Position numbers and translations under genes: made by a program. This document shows, in pieces, positions 53,852 to 63,786 of a DNA stretch of 64,000 bases (the stretch's first letter is position 1; every line of letters begins with the position of its first letter). A model generated the notes under the pieces. It saw only the letters and a program-made list of their open reading frames with translations. It was not told the DNA's origin and did not search any database. Origin of the DNA: Blautia sp. AF19-10LB (GTDB taxonomy: Bacteria; Bacillota; Clostridia; Lachnospirales; Lachnospiraceae); the NCBI RefSeq assembly GCF_003461245.1, contig NZ_QTWS01000014.1:24734-88733 (forward strand), written 5' to 3'.

Positions 53852-55918
53852 TCAGAGCTTTTTGTAATCATACATATGCAGCTCATGAAGTGCCCTTGTC
53901 GCTGCAATATATTTCGCCTGTTTACTCAGTCCGTCCTCTGCATCTGCTGCAAAAACTCCGAATACCTGATCAAACTCCAGACCTTTTGCAAGATAAAACG
54001 TAGTCACTGTCAGACCTTTTTTGAAATTCTGACTGTCACGGTTCATGTACGATAACTGGTACTCTCCGTCCGGGTCCAGGTTTTTCAGTTTCTCTTCTAT
54101 ATAGAGATACGCATGCTCTGCCTCTCTTTCTGTAAAAAAGATCAGCGCTTCTGTCTCATAGTCTGCTCTCTTTGCTTCCCAGTCTACGATCACCTGATCC
54201 AGAGCTTCCTCAAGCTTCGCAAAAGACCGCTCCTCAACCGGCTCGCCGTGGCGTTCGAACAGTTCCATATCCTGGATTCCGGTAAGCTTATTGGCATACT
54301 CTGCGATCTCCATCGTGTTTCGATAGCTTCTGTTCATAACGATCTTGCGGATATCCCTGCCAAAGATCTTCGGCAAAAATTTCAGTACATCCTGCTGCTG
54401 CTCTTCCATCGTCTGTGCCTTATCTCCGAGGATCGTCATCCTGCACGGGAAAAGTTTCCGAAGGAGCACATACTGGATCCAGGAATAATCCTGCATCTCA
54501 TCAACCACGACATGCTTGATGCCATGATGATTTTTGCAGCGGAAAAGAGAATATTTCAGATAAAGGACCGGATAGACATCCTCATAACGCAGCTTACGCT
54601 TCTCCAGCGGAACACGCGGCAGTGGATCGTAGCCTGCCTCTTCAAGAAAACGACTGTACAGAACATAGCAGTCTCTCGTCTCATACATACGCAGAAAACG
54701 CTCCGTCAGTTCTTCCTTTTCTTCATCTGCGAGGTCTCTGTCCCTCAGTGTCTCCACCTGATCGATGAAATATTCTGCCACTGCCTCCATTCTGGAAAGA
54801 AGCGGAATATCCAGGAACTTAAAGTAAAACAGATCAATGATCTCCTTCTCGGAAAGCGTACAGCCCTTGTACTCTATGTCCTTGAAATTCATCAGTTCAT
54901 CTTCCAGCCCTAGCATGTAAGCGTCCATCTGACCTGCAAATCCTGCCGACTGTTTCTCCCTGCACAGTTCCTGTGATTCCGGAATAAGGACAGAACGCTC
55001 GATCTGGTCATACCTGTCCTCACAGTCAGAAACGATCCCCTTAAGTTCACGGTAGGCAAACAGATCAAAACTCATCTCGCGGATATTTTCCTCTCCCAGT
55101 TCCGGCAGGATGTGCGAGATATAATCTGCAAACACACCATTCGGTGAAAGGACCAGGATATTGGAAGATTTCAGATTTTCTCTGTCGTGATACAGAAGAT
55201 ACGCGATCCTGTGAAGTGCAACAGAAGTCTTACCACTTCCCGCAGCTCCCTGGATTACCATAATCTTATCACTTGTGTTTCGGATAATTGTATTCTGCTC
55301 TTTCTGGATCGTCCGGACGATGTTTTTGAGCTGGACTTCGCCCTTGCTTCCAAGCTCTGCGCCCAGGATCTCATCATCGATCTTGACATCGCTCTCAAAC
55401 TCGTAGATCATTTTTCCATTGCGGATCTTGTACTGCCATTTGGAAGTAATCTCGCCTTCAAAAACACCGGAAGGTGCCTCATAGGACGCAGAACCCTTGT
55501 CGTAATCATAAAAAAGTCCGCTGACCGGAGCACGCCAGTCATACACCAGTGGCAGGCTCCCCGCCCGCTCCGAGAGATTTCCGATCCCTATATAAAAAAG
55601 CTCCGGCTCGTCATCTCCGTCATACCGAAAATCCACTCTTCCAAAAAACGGAGAATCCATCATCTTCTTAAATCTCTTGCGAAGAAGGAACTGTTCTTCA
55701 TTCGCATTCATCTGACGAAAAAGTGCCTGCTGGTTATCAAAGTTTTCATAACCGTACTCATCCATCTCTGTATAGTTTTCCCAGTAATATTCGTGCATAT
55801 CCTCGATCTCTTTCTCACCCTCAAGGATCGCAGCATCTGTCTCGGCAAGACGTTTCTTCAGACATTCCATTACATGCAGCAGGTACTCTCTGCCATTTTC
55901 TATATTGCCGCTCATCAT
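53852..55918 (-). CDS. helD: RNA polymerase recycling helicase HelD (UvrD/Rep-like)
   Basis: HelD binds stalled RNA polymerase, prying open its DNA and secondary channels to recycle it. The 688 residues have the N-terminal coiled-coil arm (to about residue 90), the first half-helicase with Walker A VIQGAAGSGKTSVALHRIAY (223-231), the inserted arm domain, then VVDEMQDYSWIQYVLLR, MTILGDKAQTMEE and a C-terminal VTTFYLAKGLEFDQV box. A general superfamily 1 helicase is the alternative; the N-terminal arm favours HelD. Two adjacent ATGs, the first chosen. Confidence 0.88.
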   Translation of the reverse strand: MMSGNIENGREYLLHVMECLKKRLAETDAAILEGEKEIEDMHEYYWENYTEMDEYGYENFDNQQALFRQMNANEEQFLLRKRFKKMMDSPFFGRVDFRYDGDDEPELFYIGIGNLSERAGSLPLVYDWRAPVSGLFYDYDKGSASYEAPSGVFEGEITSKWQYKIRNGKMIYEFESDVKIDDEILGAELGSKGEVQLKNIVRTIQKEQNTIIRNTSDKIMVIQGAAGSGKTSVALHRIAYLLYHDRENLKSSNILVLSPNGVFADYISHILPELGEENIREMSFDLFAYRELKGIVSDCEDRYDQIERSVLIPESQELCREKQSAGFAGQMDAYMLGLEDELMNFKDIEYKGCTLSEKEIIDLFYFKFLDIPLLSRMEAVAEYFIDQVETLRDRDLADEEKEELTERFLRMYETRDCYVLYSRFLEEAGYDPLPRVPLEKRKLRYEDVYPVLYLKYSLFRCKNHHGIKHVVVDEMQDYSWIQYVLLRKLFPCRMTILGDKAQTMEEQQQDVLKFLPKIFGRDIRKIVMNRSYRNTMEIAEYANKLTGIQDMELFERHGEPVEERSFAKLEEALDQVIVDWEAKRADYETEALIFFTEREAEHAYLYIEEKLKNLDPDGEYQLSYMNRDSQNFKKGLTVTTFYLAKGLEFDQVFGVFAADAEDGLSKQAKYIAATRALHELHMYDYKKL

Positions 55919-55965
55919 AAATACCTCCCTTTCCTGCCAGACTTTCCATTAAATGTAATTTTCTT

Positions 55966-55994
55966 ATTATACTCAAAAAGACAGCCGTTGACAA
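55966..55994 (-). promoter_or_regulatory. HelD promoter lying inside a terminator
   Basis: Minus strand -35 TTGTCA (55989-55994), 17-bp spacer, -10 TATAAT (55966-55971). The spacer is the 3' arm and T-run of the terminator at 55975-56024, so stem formation and promoter share bases. Confidence 0.75.
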
Positions 55995-56024
55995 GAGCTG
56001 TCTCCTGCCAGCGGCTGCCTTTTT
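55975..56024 (-). terminator. Intrinsic terminator of the MarR-ABC exporter operon
   Basis: Minus strand AAAAAGGCAGCCG (56012-56024) pairs with CGGCTGTCTTTTT (55975-55987) with one G-U, the 3' arm running into the T-run. Confidence 0.8.
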
Positions 56025-56055
56025 ATGGCTTAAAATTCTGGTTTTACTTCTGGGT

Positions 56056-57900
56056 TTATGAGCAAAGTTCTGAAGAACCATTGTCAAACTGGCTGTTGTA
56101 AAGGTCTGCATAGAATCCTTTGGCTGCCAGAAGTTCTTCATGATCGCCCTGCTCGATGATGTCTCCATCCTTCATAACGAGGATCAGGTCTGCATCCTTG
56201 ATCGTGGAAAGTCTGTGTGCGATAACGAAACTGGTTCGTCCCTTCATCAGATTATCCATCGCTTTCTGGATCTGCATTTCTGTTCTTGTATCGACGGAGG
56301 ATGTTGCTTCGTCAAGGATCAGAATCTTGTTGTCCGCAAGGATCGCCCTCGCGATCGTAAGAAGCTGTTTCTGTCCCTGGGAAATGTTGCTGGTCTCTTC
56401 ATCCAGTACCATCTGGTATCCGCCCGGCTGCTGCATGATGAAGTTGTGGATATGTGCTGCTTTTGCTGCTGCGATCACTTCTTCATCCGTTGCATCCAGT
56501 CGGCCATAACGGATGTTTTCCATGATCGTTCCGGAGAACAGCCAGGTATCCTGTAGCACCATACCGAACATCTCGTGAAGTTCGCTTCGGTTGAAGTTTC
56601 TGACATCGTGTCCGTCTACCTTGATTGCACCCTTATTCACATCATAGAAACGCATCAGGAGTTTGACCATGGTGGTCTTACCTGCTCCGGTCGGACCTAC
56701 GATTGCGATCTTCTGTCCGTCATGTACATCTGCGGAGAAGTCATGAACGATGATCTTATCCGGGTTGTAACCGAACTCTACATGCTCGAACTGTACATTT
56801 CCATTCAGACCTTCGATAGAATCCGGATGTTCCGGCTGCTGTACTTCTTCCTCTTCCTCGAGGAATTCAAATACTCGCTCGGATGCCGCTGCGGATGACT
56901 GCAGGAGGTTTGTTACCTGCGCGATCTGCTGGATCGGCTGTGTAAAGTTACGGATATACTGGAAAAAGGACTGGATATCACCGACTTCGATGGAACCTTT
57001 GATAACAAAGACTCCTCCAAGCAGTGCTACCATTACATATCCGAGGTTTCCTACGAACTGCATGATCGGCATCATCATTCCTGAGAAAAACTGTGATTTC
57101 CATGCAGATTCATAAAGTTTCTTGTTGTCTTTTTCGAATTCTTCCAGAACATCGTTTTCTTTGTTGAATACTCTTACTACGTCATGTCCGCCGAAGTTTT
57201 CTTCAATCTGACCATTGACTGCGCCAAGGTAATTCTGCTGTGCCTGGAAGTATTTCTGTGAATGCTTCATCACTGCCTGGATGATAAACATGGAAACCGG
57301 CAGGATCAGAAGTGCTGCCAGTGTCATCCACACATTGATGGAAAGCATCATGATAAATACACCGATCAGAGTTGTCACAGATGTGATCAGCTGTGTCAGA
57401 CTCTGGTTCAGACTCATCTGCAGTGTATCAACATCGTTTGTTACACGGGAGAGGATCTCACCGTTTGTCCTGCTCTCGAAATAATTCAGAGGCAGTTTGT
57501 TGATCTTCTTTGAAATATCTTTACGGAGGTTGTAGGTCACATCATTGGAGATACCAGTCATGATCCAGCCCTGGATAAAGGAAAAGCATGCACTTGCCAC
57601 ATACAGTCCCAGTGTCCACAGAAGGATCGTGCCGATCTTCGTGAAATCAATGCCTCCGGTTCCGTTTACCTTTGCAACCAGGCCTGTATAAAGTTCGGTT
57701 GTCGCTTTACCAAGGATCTTAGGTCCTGCAATATTAAAGATTGTTCCTGCGATCGCAAAAATGAACACCATCACAAAACGCAGTTTATAGCGTCCCATGT
57801 AGCGGAACAGTTTGCCCATCGCACCTTTGAAGTCTTTTGCTTTTTCTGTCGGGCGCATTCCTCTGCCGCCCATCGGTCCACGTCGTCTCTGTCCACTCAT
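56056..57900 (-). CDS. ABC exporter half-transporter, canonical Walker B subunit
   Basis: A 614-residue fusion of a six-helix type IV (ABCB-like) membrane domain and an ATPase. Walker A GPTGAGKTTMVKLL, Walker B LILDEATSSVD with the catalytic Glu, and H-loop FVIAHRLSTI are intact. The signature reads ISQGQKQLLTIARA, with Gln for the first Gly of LSGGQ. Its start overlaps the stop of the 720-residue partner, so the two form a heterodimer. MdlB/multidrug-type; substrate unknown. Confidence 0.92.
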   Translation of the reverse strand: MSGQRRRGPMGGRGMRPTEKAKDFKGAMGKLFRYMGRYKLRFVMVFIFAIAGTIFNIAGPKILGKATTELYTGLVAKVNGTGGIDFTKIGTILLWTLGLYVASACFSFIQGWIMTGISNDVTYNLRKDISKKINKLPLNYFESRTNGEILSRVTNDVDTLQMSLNQSLTQLITSVTTLIGVFIMMLSINVWMTLAALLILPVSMFIIQAVMKHSQKYFQAQQNYLGAVNGQIEENFGGHDVVRVFNKENDVLEEFEKDNKKLYESAWKSQFFSGMMMPIMQFVGNLGYVMVALLGGVFVIKGSIEVGDIQSFFQYIRNFTQPIQQIAQVTNLLQSSAAASERVFEFLEEEEEVQQPEHPDSIEGLNGNVQFEHVEFGYNPDKIIVHDFSADVHDGQKIAIVGPTGAGKTTMVKLLMRFYDVNKGAIKVDGHDVRNFNRSELHEMFGMVLQDTWLFSGTIMENIRYGRLDATDEEVIAAAKAAHIHNFIMQQPGGYQMVLDEETSNISQGQKQLLTIARAILADNKILILDEATSSVDTRTEMQIQKAMDNLMKGRTSFVIAHRLSTIKDADLILVMKDGDIIEQGDHEELLAAKGFYADLYNSQFDNGSSELCS

Positions 57901-60059
57901 GCCAATTCCTCCTCTGACAGCTGACTCATTGCAATCTGGCGGTAAACTTCACAGTTCTTCATCAGTTCTTTGTGAGAACCGATACCAGCCATATGTCCGT
58001 CATCCAGGACAATGATCTTGTCTGCATTCAGGATCGTACTGATACGCTGTGCAACAATGATCGTTGTCGCATCTTTTGTATGTGCTTTGAGTGCTTTACG
58101 CAGGGTACTGTCTGTCTTGAAGTCCAGTGCAGAAAAGCTGTCGTCAAAAATAAAGATTTCCGGTTTCTTGGCAATCGCTCTCGCGATCGAAAGTCTCTGT
58201 TTCTGTCCACCGGATACGTTGGTTCCTCCCTGTGCGATCGGGGATGTGTATTTCTCCGGTTTTGTCTCGATAAACTCCGTTGCCTGTGCAACTTCTGCTG
58301 CTTCTTTTACTTCTGCTTCTGAAATATCAGTCTTGCCGTAACGGATGTTGGAATCGATCGTACCTGAGAAAAGGACTCCCTTCTGCGGTACGTATCCAAG
58401 TCTGGATCTGACTTCTTTCTGTGTCATATCACGGACATCGATACCGTCCACGAGAACTTTACCTTCTGTCACATCGTAAAAACGAGGGATCAGGTTTACA
58501 AGAGTACTCTTGCCGCTTCCGGTACTTCCGATGATGGCAATCGTCTCACCCTTCTCTGCCTTGAAGGAAATGTCAGTCAGGACATTCTCTCCTGCTTCCG
58601 GATAAGCAAAACTTACATGGTCAAATTCAACCGTTCCTTTTACATTCTCGGCTGGCTGAACCGGATTCTCCGGGTCTGTGACGCTTACTTTTGTCTTGAG
58701 AACGTCATTGATACGAAGTGCTGCCACGTTTGCTCTCGGGAGCATAATGGACATGGCTGTGATCATCAGGAAGGACATGATGATCTGCATTGCATACTGG
58801 ATGAATGCCATAACATTACCTACCTGCATAGTTCCGTTATCAACGGCATAGGAACCGCTGTAAATGATCAGTACGGAAACACCGTTCATGATCAGCATCA
58901 TGGTCGGCATCATAAAGGTCATGCATCTGTTGACAAACAGGTTTGTCTTTGTCAGTCGCTCGTTTGCTTCCTCGAAACGTTCTTCTTCGTGTTTCTCACG
59001 GCTGAATGCACGGATGACCGGGATACCGGTAAGGATCTCACGTGTTACCAGGTTCAGTTTATCGACCAGTGTCTGTAATGCGGTAAATTTCGGCATTGCC
59101 ACCTGGAACAAAACGATAATGACTACCAGGATCAGTCCGACTGCCAGACCAAGGATCCAGGTCATGGAAGAATCGGTATTAAGTACACGGATCACACCTC
59201 CGATACCAAGGATCGGCGCATAAAGAACAATACGGAAAAGCATTGCCATTACCTGCTGCACCTGCTGGATATCGTTCGTACAGCGGGTGATCAGAGATGC
59301 TGTGGAAAACTTGTGGTATTCACGGCTTGAGAAGGTGATAACCTTGCGATACACGGCATTTCTCAGGTCATGACCAAGTGCTGCTGCCACTCTGGATGAA
59401 AGGAATACGACACAGATCGCACAGAGCATCGTTACCAGTGCCATACCAAGCATCTTGACACCTGAGATCTTGATGTAATGCATCTGGATCGCATCTACGT
59501 CCTCTCCCAGTGCCTCATATTCGCTCTTCACATAAGCGACACCTGCCTGGGTGATGATGGAATCCTGCATGCTGTCGATCTTCTCGCTGAACTTCTCAGT
59601 CATCGCATCAAGTGCTTCCTCTGGCATCATGGCGATCGCCTGCATCGGGTCTGTTCCCTCTGGAACACCCATCTGGGAGAGCATGGCTGTAACTTCTTCA
59701 CTTCCGGATGAAAGACTTGCCACGATCATCATCGGTTTGCCGAAGATACTGTTCAGTTCGTCCCGTTCGTCACTTGTTATATCGTCTTTGAGTACGAGAT
59801 TGTCTCCGTCTTCTTCATAAAAAGAATCTACGGTTTCTTTGTCGTCGTCATCCATAAACAATTGTAAACTGTCCATGGATGTCTTTCTGATCTTTTCAGG
59901 GACGCTGTCTTCGATTCCGCTCTGCTGGATACCTACATTCACGATCTTGGAAGTGTAGTCCGGCAAAGACAGATCACAGTATGCCTGAAGAAACAGAAGG
60001 GCTATGATCAGGATGATATAGCCTGCTGATTTTTTCAGATACTTCATCAGTTTGATCAC
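57897..60059 (-). CDS. ABC exporter half-transporter, degenerate Walker B subunit
   Basis: A 720-residue partner: TM1 is followed by a large extracytoplasmic insertion (about 30-195, highly acidic), then the remaining five helices and an ATPase. Walker A GSTGSGKSTLVNLI and signature NVSGGQKQRLSIARA are canonical, but the Walker B end is IFIFDDSFSALD, with Asp in place of the catalytic Glu. Together with the partner this gives one functional and one degenerate nucleotide site, as in heterodimeric exporters such as TM287/288. The start overlaps the marR stop. Confidence 0.92.
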   Translation of the reverse strand: MIKLMKYLKKSAGYIILIIALLFLQAYCDLSLPDYTSKIVNVGIQQSGIEDSVPEKIRKTSMDSLQLFMDDDDKETVDSFYEEDGDNLVLKDDITSDERDELNSIFGKPMMIVASLSSGSEEVTAMLSQMGVPEGTDPMQAIAMMPEEALDAMTEKFSEKIDSMQDSIITQAGVAYVKSEYEALGEDVDAIQMHYIKISGVKMLGMALVTMLCAICVVFLSSRVAAALGHDLRNAVYRKVITFSSREYHKFSTASLITRCTNDIQQVQQVMAMLFRIVLYAPILGIGGVIRVLNTDSSMTWILGLAVGLILVVIIVLFQVAMPKFTALQTLVDKLNLVTREILTGIPVIRAFSREKHEEERFEEANERLTKTNLFVNRCMTFMMPTMMLIMNGVSVLIIYSGSYAVDNGTMQVGNVMAFIQYAMQIIMSFLMITAMSIMLPRANVAALRINDVLKTKVSVTDPENPVQPAENVKGTVEFDHVSFAYPEAGENVLTDISFKAEKGETIAIIGSTGSGKSTLVNLIPRFYDVTEGKVLVDGIDVRDMTQKEVRSRLGYVPQKGVLFSGTIDSNIRYGKTDISEAEVKEAAEVAQATEFIETKPEKYTSPIAQGGTNVSGGQKQRLSIARAIAKKPEIFIFDDSFSALDFKTDSTLRKALKAHTKDATTIIVAQRISTILNADKIIVLDDGHMAGIGSHKELMKNCEVYRQIAMSQLSEEELA

Positions 60060-60562
60060 TTTTGCTGCCTCGCTTTCTTTGTGTCATTTTTTCCGGATGA
60101 TCCGGGTATTTTATCGATATTTGCGGTTATCTGCTCCAGAAATCTTCGTAAGAGACAAAGTTCTGCATCACTGAAACCGTCAAGAAGGATCTTCTCATTT
60201 TCTTCTACTCGTTTCATGCCGCGTTCCTTGGCCTGTTTGCCCTTCTCTGTCAGGTAGATTCTGGAGACACGCTGGTCTTTTTCATCTGCTTTGCGGAAAA
60301 GGAATCCTGCTTTTTCCAGCCGCTGGACGGTCACATTGACGGTCGGCGGTTTGATTCTCAAATGTTCTGCAATCTCGCGCTGGCTCAATCCGTCTTTATA
60401 TGCCAGAAGTCCAAGCACCGGGATCTGTCCCGGATAAATTCCAAGTTCCTGCATCTGCCCAAAGCACTTCCCCATAAAGCGGCGGTCGATCCGCATAAAC
60501 ATAGACAAAAAACTCATTCTATGCTCTTCAGGACCGAACTCTGGTTCTTCTCCTATAAACAC
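60056..60562 (-). CDS. MarR-family transcriptional regulator
   Basis: A 168-residue winged-helix regulator: LGLLAYKDGLSQREIAEHLRIKPPTVNVTVQRLEKAG is the DNA-binding domain, followed by the wing (RKADEKDQRVSRIYLTEKGKQ). Start GTG at 60562 with GGAGGTGAAAAG immediately upstream. It is the first gene of an operon with the two exporter halves, and two palindromes next to its promoter suggest it represses that operon. Ligand unknown. Confidence 0.93.
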   Translation of the reverse strand: MFIGEEPEFGPEEHRMSFLSMFMRIDRRFMGKCFGQMQELGIYPGQIPVLGLLAYKDGLSQREIAEHLRIKPPTVNVTVQRLEKAGFLFRKADEKDQRVSRIYLTEKGKQAKERGMKRVEENEKILLDGFSDAELCLLRRFLEQITANIDKIPGSSGKNDTKKARQQK

Positions 60563-60597
60563 CTTTTCACCTCCGTACTAAAACATATTTCATTTCA

Positions 60598-60624
60598 TTA
60601 GTCAGCTATTAATTAGTCGGCTAA
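60598..60624 (-). promoter_or_regulatory. Two tandem TTAGTCnGCTAA palindromes (MarR operators)
   Basis: TTAGTCAGCTAT (60598-60609) and TTAGTCGGCTAA (60613-60624) are near-identical 12-base palindromes 15 bp apart, downstream of the promoter -10. Placement predicts blocking of transcription start and early elongation. Assignment to the adjacent MarR protein is inference. Confidence 0.65.
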
Positions 60625-60630
60625 TTGTTT

Positions 60631-60658
60631 ATTATATGCATCTGCACAAAAAATGCAA
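60631..60658 (-). promoter_or_regulatory. Promoter of the MarR-ABC exporter operon
   Basis: Minus strand -35 TTGCAT (60653-60658), 16-bp spacer, perfect -10 TATAAT (60631-60636), start near 60624, within the second palindrome. Apart from this promoter, the 60625-60800 stretch is AT-rich and shows nothing else recognisable. Confidence 0.75.
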
Positions 60659-60804
60659 CTGTTTTTTGTATATTTCACACTTTTTTTAGATTTTATAAAG
60701 GAACAATTTACGGATAAAAGAAGAAAATCATTTTGCCCGGCTAATGATTCAAACACTTAGCAGAAACACCACTTATCTCTCCCCAATATAATATACAATG
60801 CATC

Positions 60805-60856
60805 AAAAAAGGCATCTGCCTCCCACCTTATATCTGTGGAAAAGCAAATGCCTTTT
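60805..60856 (-). terminator. Intrinsic terminator after the DUF4250 gene
   Basis: Minus strand AAAAGGCATTTGC (60844-60856) pairs with GCAGATGCCTTTT (60807-60819, one G-U) and is followed by more T. It closes the clpB-DUF4250 unit. Confidence 0.8.
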
Positions 60857-60868
60857 CGCGTTATTGTT

Positions 60869-61042
60869 TTATACAAACTGGTTTGTCACTGTGTCGTACT
60901 GATAATCAATTGATGACAGTTTCTCTACCAGTTCCTCTCTGGATATGTCTTTGTCTTCGCAAAAAGCATCCAGGGAGGAATAAAAATCTCTCAGCTGTGT
61001 GTTGACGTAGCTCAACAGCATCACCGGATCTCTTGGTATCAT
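60869..61042 (-). CDS. DUF4250 domain-containing protein
   Basis: A 57-residue protein beginning MIPRDPVMLLSYVNTQLRD and ending IDYQYDTVTNQFV, with the middle CEDKDISREELVEKLSS. This matches the small DUF4250 family that I know from Clostridia; no function is known. AGGAGGTAAAAT lies before the ATG. It follows clpB by 52 bp with no terminator in between, so read-through from the heat-shock promoter is likely. Confidence 0.85.
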   Translation of the reverse strand: MIPRDPVMLLSYVNTQLRDFYSSLDAFCEDKDISREELVEKLSSIDYQYDTVTNQFV

Positions 61043-61094
61043 ATTTTACCTCCTGTGGTATCCTGCCGCTGAGCACTTCTCACACAGCAGCAAT

Positions 61095-63677
61095 TTATTT
61101 CGTATTGATCACAAACTCGCCGTCTCTGACATCCAATACAAGTGTATCACCTGCATGAACGTCACCGGAAAGGATCTTCTTGGCTGCAAGTGTCTCTACA
61201 TAATTCTGCAGATAACGTTTCAGCGGACGTGCACCGTATACCGGGTCGTAGCCGTTCTCAATTACCTGAGTCCTTGCTGCATCGGTCAGTTCCAGAGAAA
61301 GCTCCTGGTCTGCCAGACGGTTGCTGAGTTCGCGTACCATAAGGTCTACTATGCCGCCAATGTTGTCTTTTGTCAATGGTTTGAACATGATAATTTCATC
61401 CAGACGGTTCAGAAACTCTGGGCGGAAGTGTCCACGCAGGTCGTTCATAACGAGTTCCTGTGCATCCGGTTTGATGTTTCCGTTCTCGTCGATACCGTCG
61501 AGAAGATACGGGGAACCGATGTTGGATGTCATGATCAGGATCGTATTCTTGAAGTCTACCGTTCTGCCCTGAGAATCAGTGATACGACCATCGTCCAGAA
61601 CCTGCAGCAGTACATTGAATACATCCGGATGTGCTTTCTCGATCTCATCAAACAGGACAACGCTGTACGGTTTACGACGAACAGCCTCTGTAAGCTGACC
61701 GCCCTCTTCGTATCCAACATATCCCGGAGGCGCTCCGATCAGACGGGATACAGAATATTTCTCCATGTACTCACTCATATCGATTCGTACCATATTCTGC
61801 TCGTCATCAAACAGAGTTGCTGCCAGAGTCTTGGCAAGTTCTGTCTTACCGACACCGGTAGGTCCAAGGAACAGGAAAGATCCAATCGGTTTAGACGGGT
61901 CTTTGATTCCTGCTTTGGAACGAAGGATCGCATCTGTAACAAGACGTACACCTTCATCCTGTCCGATCACACGTTTATGAAGTTCGTCTTCCAGTCCGAG
62001 AAGTTTGGTTCTCTCGCCTTCGGTCAGTTTCGTTACCGGAATGCCGGTCCAGCGGGAGATGATCCTTGCGATCTCATCATCTGTGACAGCTTCGTGTACC
62101 AGACTGCGGTCGCTTTCTTTGACCTGTTTTTCCTCGATCTCAAGCTGTTTCTGGAGTTTCGGAAGTTCACCATACTGCAGTTCGGCAGCTTTTTCCAGAT
62201 CGTAGTTCTGTTTTGCTTTCTGGATCTGTTTATTGATATCCTCGATCTGCTCACGTAATTTCTGGAGCTTCTCTACGGAATGTTTCTCATTGTCCCACTG
62301 AGCTTTCTGAGTGTTGAAGGTGTCACGCATCTCTGCAAGCTCTTTCTGCAGTTCTGCAAGACGCTCCTTGCTCAGATTGTCTGTTTCTTTCTTAAGAGCA
62401 GACTCTTCAATCTCAAGCTGCATAATCTTACGTCTCTGCTCATCCAGCTCTGTCGGCATGGAATCCAGTTCTGTCTTGATCAGGGCACAGGCCTCATCTA
62501 CCAGGTCGATTGCCTTATCCGGCAGGAACCTGTCTGTGATGTATCTGTGCGAAAGTGTAGCTGCTGCTACCAGTGCACTGTCTGTGATCTTGACACCATG
62601 GAAGACTTCGTATCTTTCCTTCAGTCCACGAAGGATAGAAATGGTATCTTCTACGGTCGGCTCATCAACCATAACCGGCTGGAAACGACGTGCCAGTGCG
62701 GCATCTTTCTCAATGTACTGACGGTACTCGTCCAGTGTGGTGGCACCAATACAATGCAGTTCACCTCTGGCAAGCATAGGTTTCAGCATATTGCCTGCAT
62801 CCATCGCACCGTCTGTCTTACCGGCTCCGACGATCAGATGAAGCTCATCGATGAAAAGGATAATCTCACCCTCACTCTTTCTTACTTCTTCAAGAACAGC
62901 TTTCAGACGTTCCTCAAATTCACCACGATACTTGGCACCTGCAACCAGTGCTCCCATATCCAGTGCAAAAATCTTCTTATTCTTAAGGCCTTCCGGAACA
63001 TCGCCGGCAACGATTCGCTGTGCCAGTCCTTCGATGGCTGCTGTCTTACCGACACCAGGCTCACCGATCAGTACCGGGTTGTTCTTAGTCTTACGAGAAA
63101 GGATACGGACAATGTTACGGATCTCTGCATCACGTCCGATGACCGGATCAAGTTTCTGGTTTCTTGCCTTCTCGACAAGATCCTCTCCGTATTTGTTCAG
63201 GGTATCATAAGTTGCTTCCGGATTGTCGCTGACAACTCTCTGGTTGCCTCTCACAGTAGAAAGTGCCTGGAGAAATCTTTCTCGGGTGATACCGAATTCG
63301 TTGAAGATCTTCTTCATGCTCGGGCTCGGCTGTGTCAGCAGGGACAGGAACAGATGCTCAACGGAAACGTACTCATCTCCCATTGCCTTTGCTTCGTTCT
63401 CTGCATTTACAAGAGATTTGTTCAGATACTGTCCAAATCTCAGATCACCGCCGGATACCTTAACCTTCGCATCCAGGGCTTTCTTCACTACGTTGATAAA
63501 ATAATCTTTATTGATCTCCATCTTCTCAATCAACTTGAGAATCAGGCTGTCTTCCTGTGTCAGCAGCGCATACAGAAGATGCTCCTGCTCTACTTCCTGG
63601 TTGCCATACTCATAAGCAACCTTCTCAAGGTCCTGAACAGCCTGGATGGATTTCTGTGTAAATTTACTGATATTCAT
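61095..63677 (-). CDS. clpB: ATP-dependent disaggregase ClpB
   Basis: ClpB, a hexameric AAA+ chaperone, pulls proteins from aggregates together with DnaK. Start at 63677 ([20 protein letters not shown]), with AGGAGGAAAG upstream; an open frame to 63767 runs into the promoter and is not used. The 860 residues have the Clp N domain (1-145), first AAA+ with Walker A GEPGVGKT (about 205-212), a middle coiled coil ([20 protein letters not shown]), and second AAA+ with [15 protein letters not shown]. Full family length. The region upstream holds a CIRCE operator. Confidence 0.97.
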   Translation of the reverse strand: MNISKFTQKSIQAVQDLEKVAYEYGNQEVEQEHLLYALLTQEDSLILKLIEKMEINKDYFINVVKKALDAKVKVSGGDLRFGQYLNKSLVNAENEAKAMGDEYVSVEHLFLSLLTQPSPSMKKIFNEFGITRERFLQALSTVRGNQRVVSDNPEATYDTLNKYGEDLVEKARNQKLDPVIGRDAEIRNIVRILSRKTKNNPVLIGEPGVGKTAAIEGLAQRIVAGDVPEGLKNKKIFALDMGALVAGAKYRGEFEERLKAVLEEVRKSEGEIILFIDELHLIVGAGKTDGAMDAGNMLKPMLARGELHCIGATTLDEYRQYIEKDAALARRFQPVMVDEPTVEDTISILRGLKERYEVFHGVKITDSALVAAATLSHRYITDRFLPDKAIDLVDEACALIKTELDSMPTELDEQRRKIMQLEIEESALKKETDNLSKERLAELQKELAEMRDTFNTQKAQWDNEKHSVEKLQKLREQIEDINKQIQKAKQNYDLEKAAELQYGELPKLQKQLEIEEKQVKESDRSLVHEAVTDDEIARIISRWTGIPVTKLTEGERTKLLGLEDELHKRVIGQDEGVRLVTDAILRSKAGIKDPSKPIGSFLFLGPTGVGKTELAKTLAATLFDDEQNMVRIDMSEYMEKYSVSRLIGAPPGYVGYEEGGQLTEAVRRKPYSVVLFDEIEKAHPDVFNVLLQVLDDGRITDSQGRTVDFKNTILIMTSNIGSPYLLDGIDENGNIKPDAQELVMNDLRGHFRPEFLNRLDEIIMFKPLTKDNIGGIVDLMVRELSNRLADQELSLELTDAARTQVIENGYDPVYGARPLKRYLQNYVETLAAKKILSGDVHAGDTLVLDVRDGEFVINTK

Positions 63678-63697
63678 AGGCTTTCCTCCTCTATATC

Positions 63698-63736
63698 GTA
63701 GGAAAAGGATACCGAAATTTCTTTCCGTACCCTTTG
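63698..63736 (-). other. Long hairpin in the clpB 5' leader
   Basis: Minus strand AAAGGGTAC pairs with GTATCCTTT, with an inner GAAA/TTTC pairing, just before the ribosome binding site. It may stabilise the mRNA or modulate translation; no T-run typical of a terminator follows directly. Confidence 0.45.
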
Positions 63737-63757
63737 GGTTATCTTTGTTATACTGGT

Positions 63758-63786
63758 AATATAACACATGTTGTTAGCACTGTAAA
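63758..63786 (-). promoter_or_regulatory. clpB promoter
   Basis: Minus strand -35 TTTACA (63781-63786), 17-bp spacer, -10 TATATT (63758-63763). The -35 lies inside the CIRCE element. Confidence 0.7.

Noticed and set aside
61155..62258. Long open frames antisense to clpB, addA, valS, the FtsX-type permease and similar genes
   Set aside because: They mirror codon bias of the real genes on the other strand, lack ribosome binding sites and family motifs.
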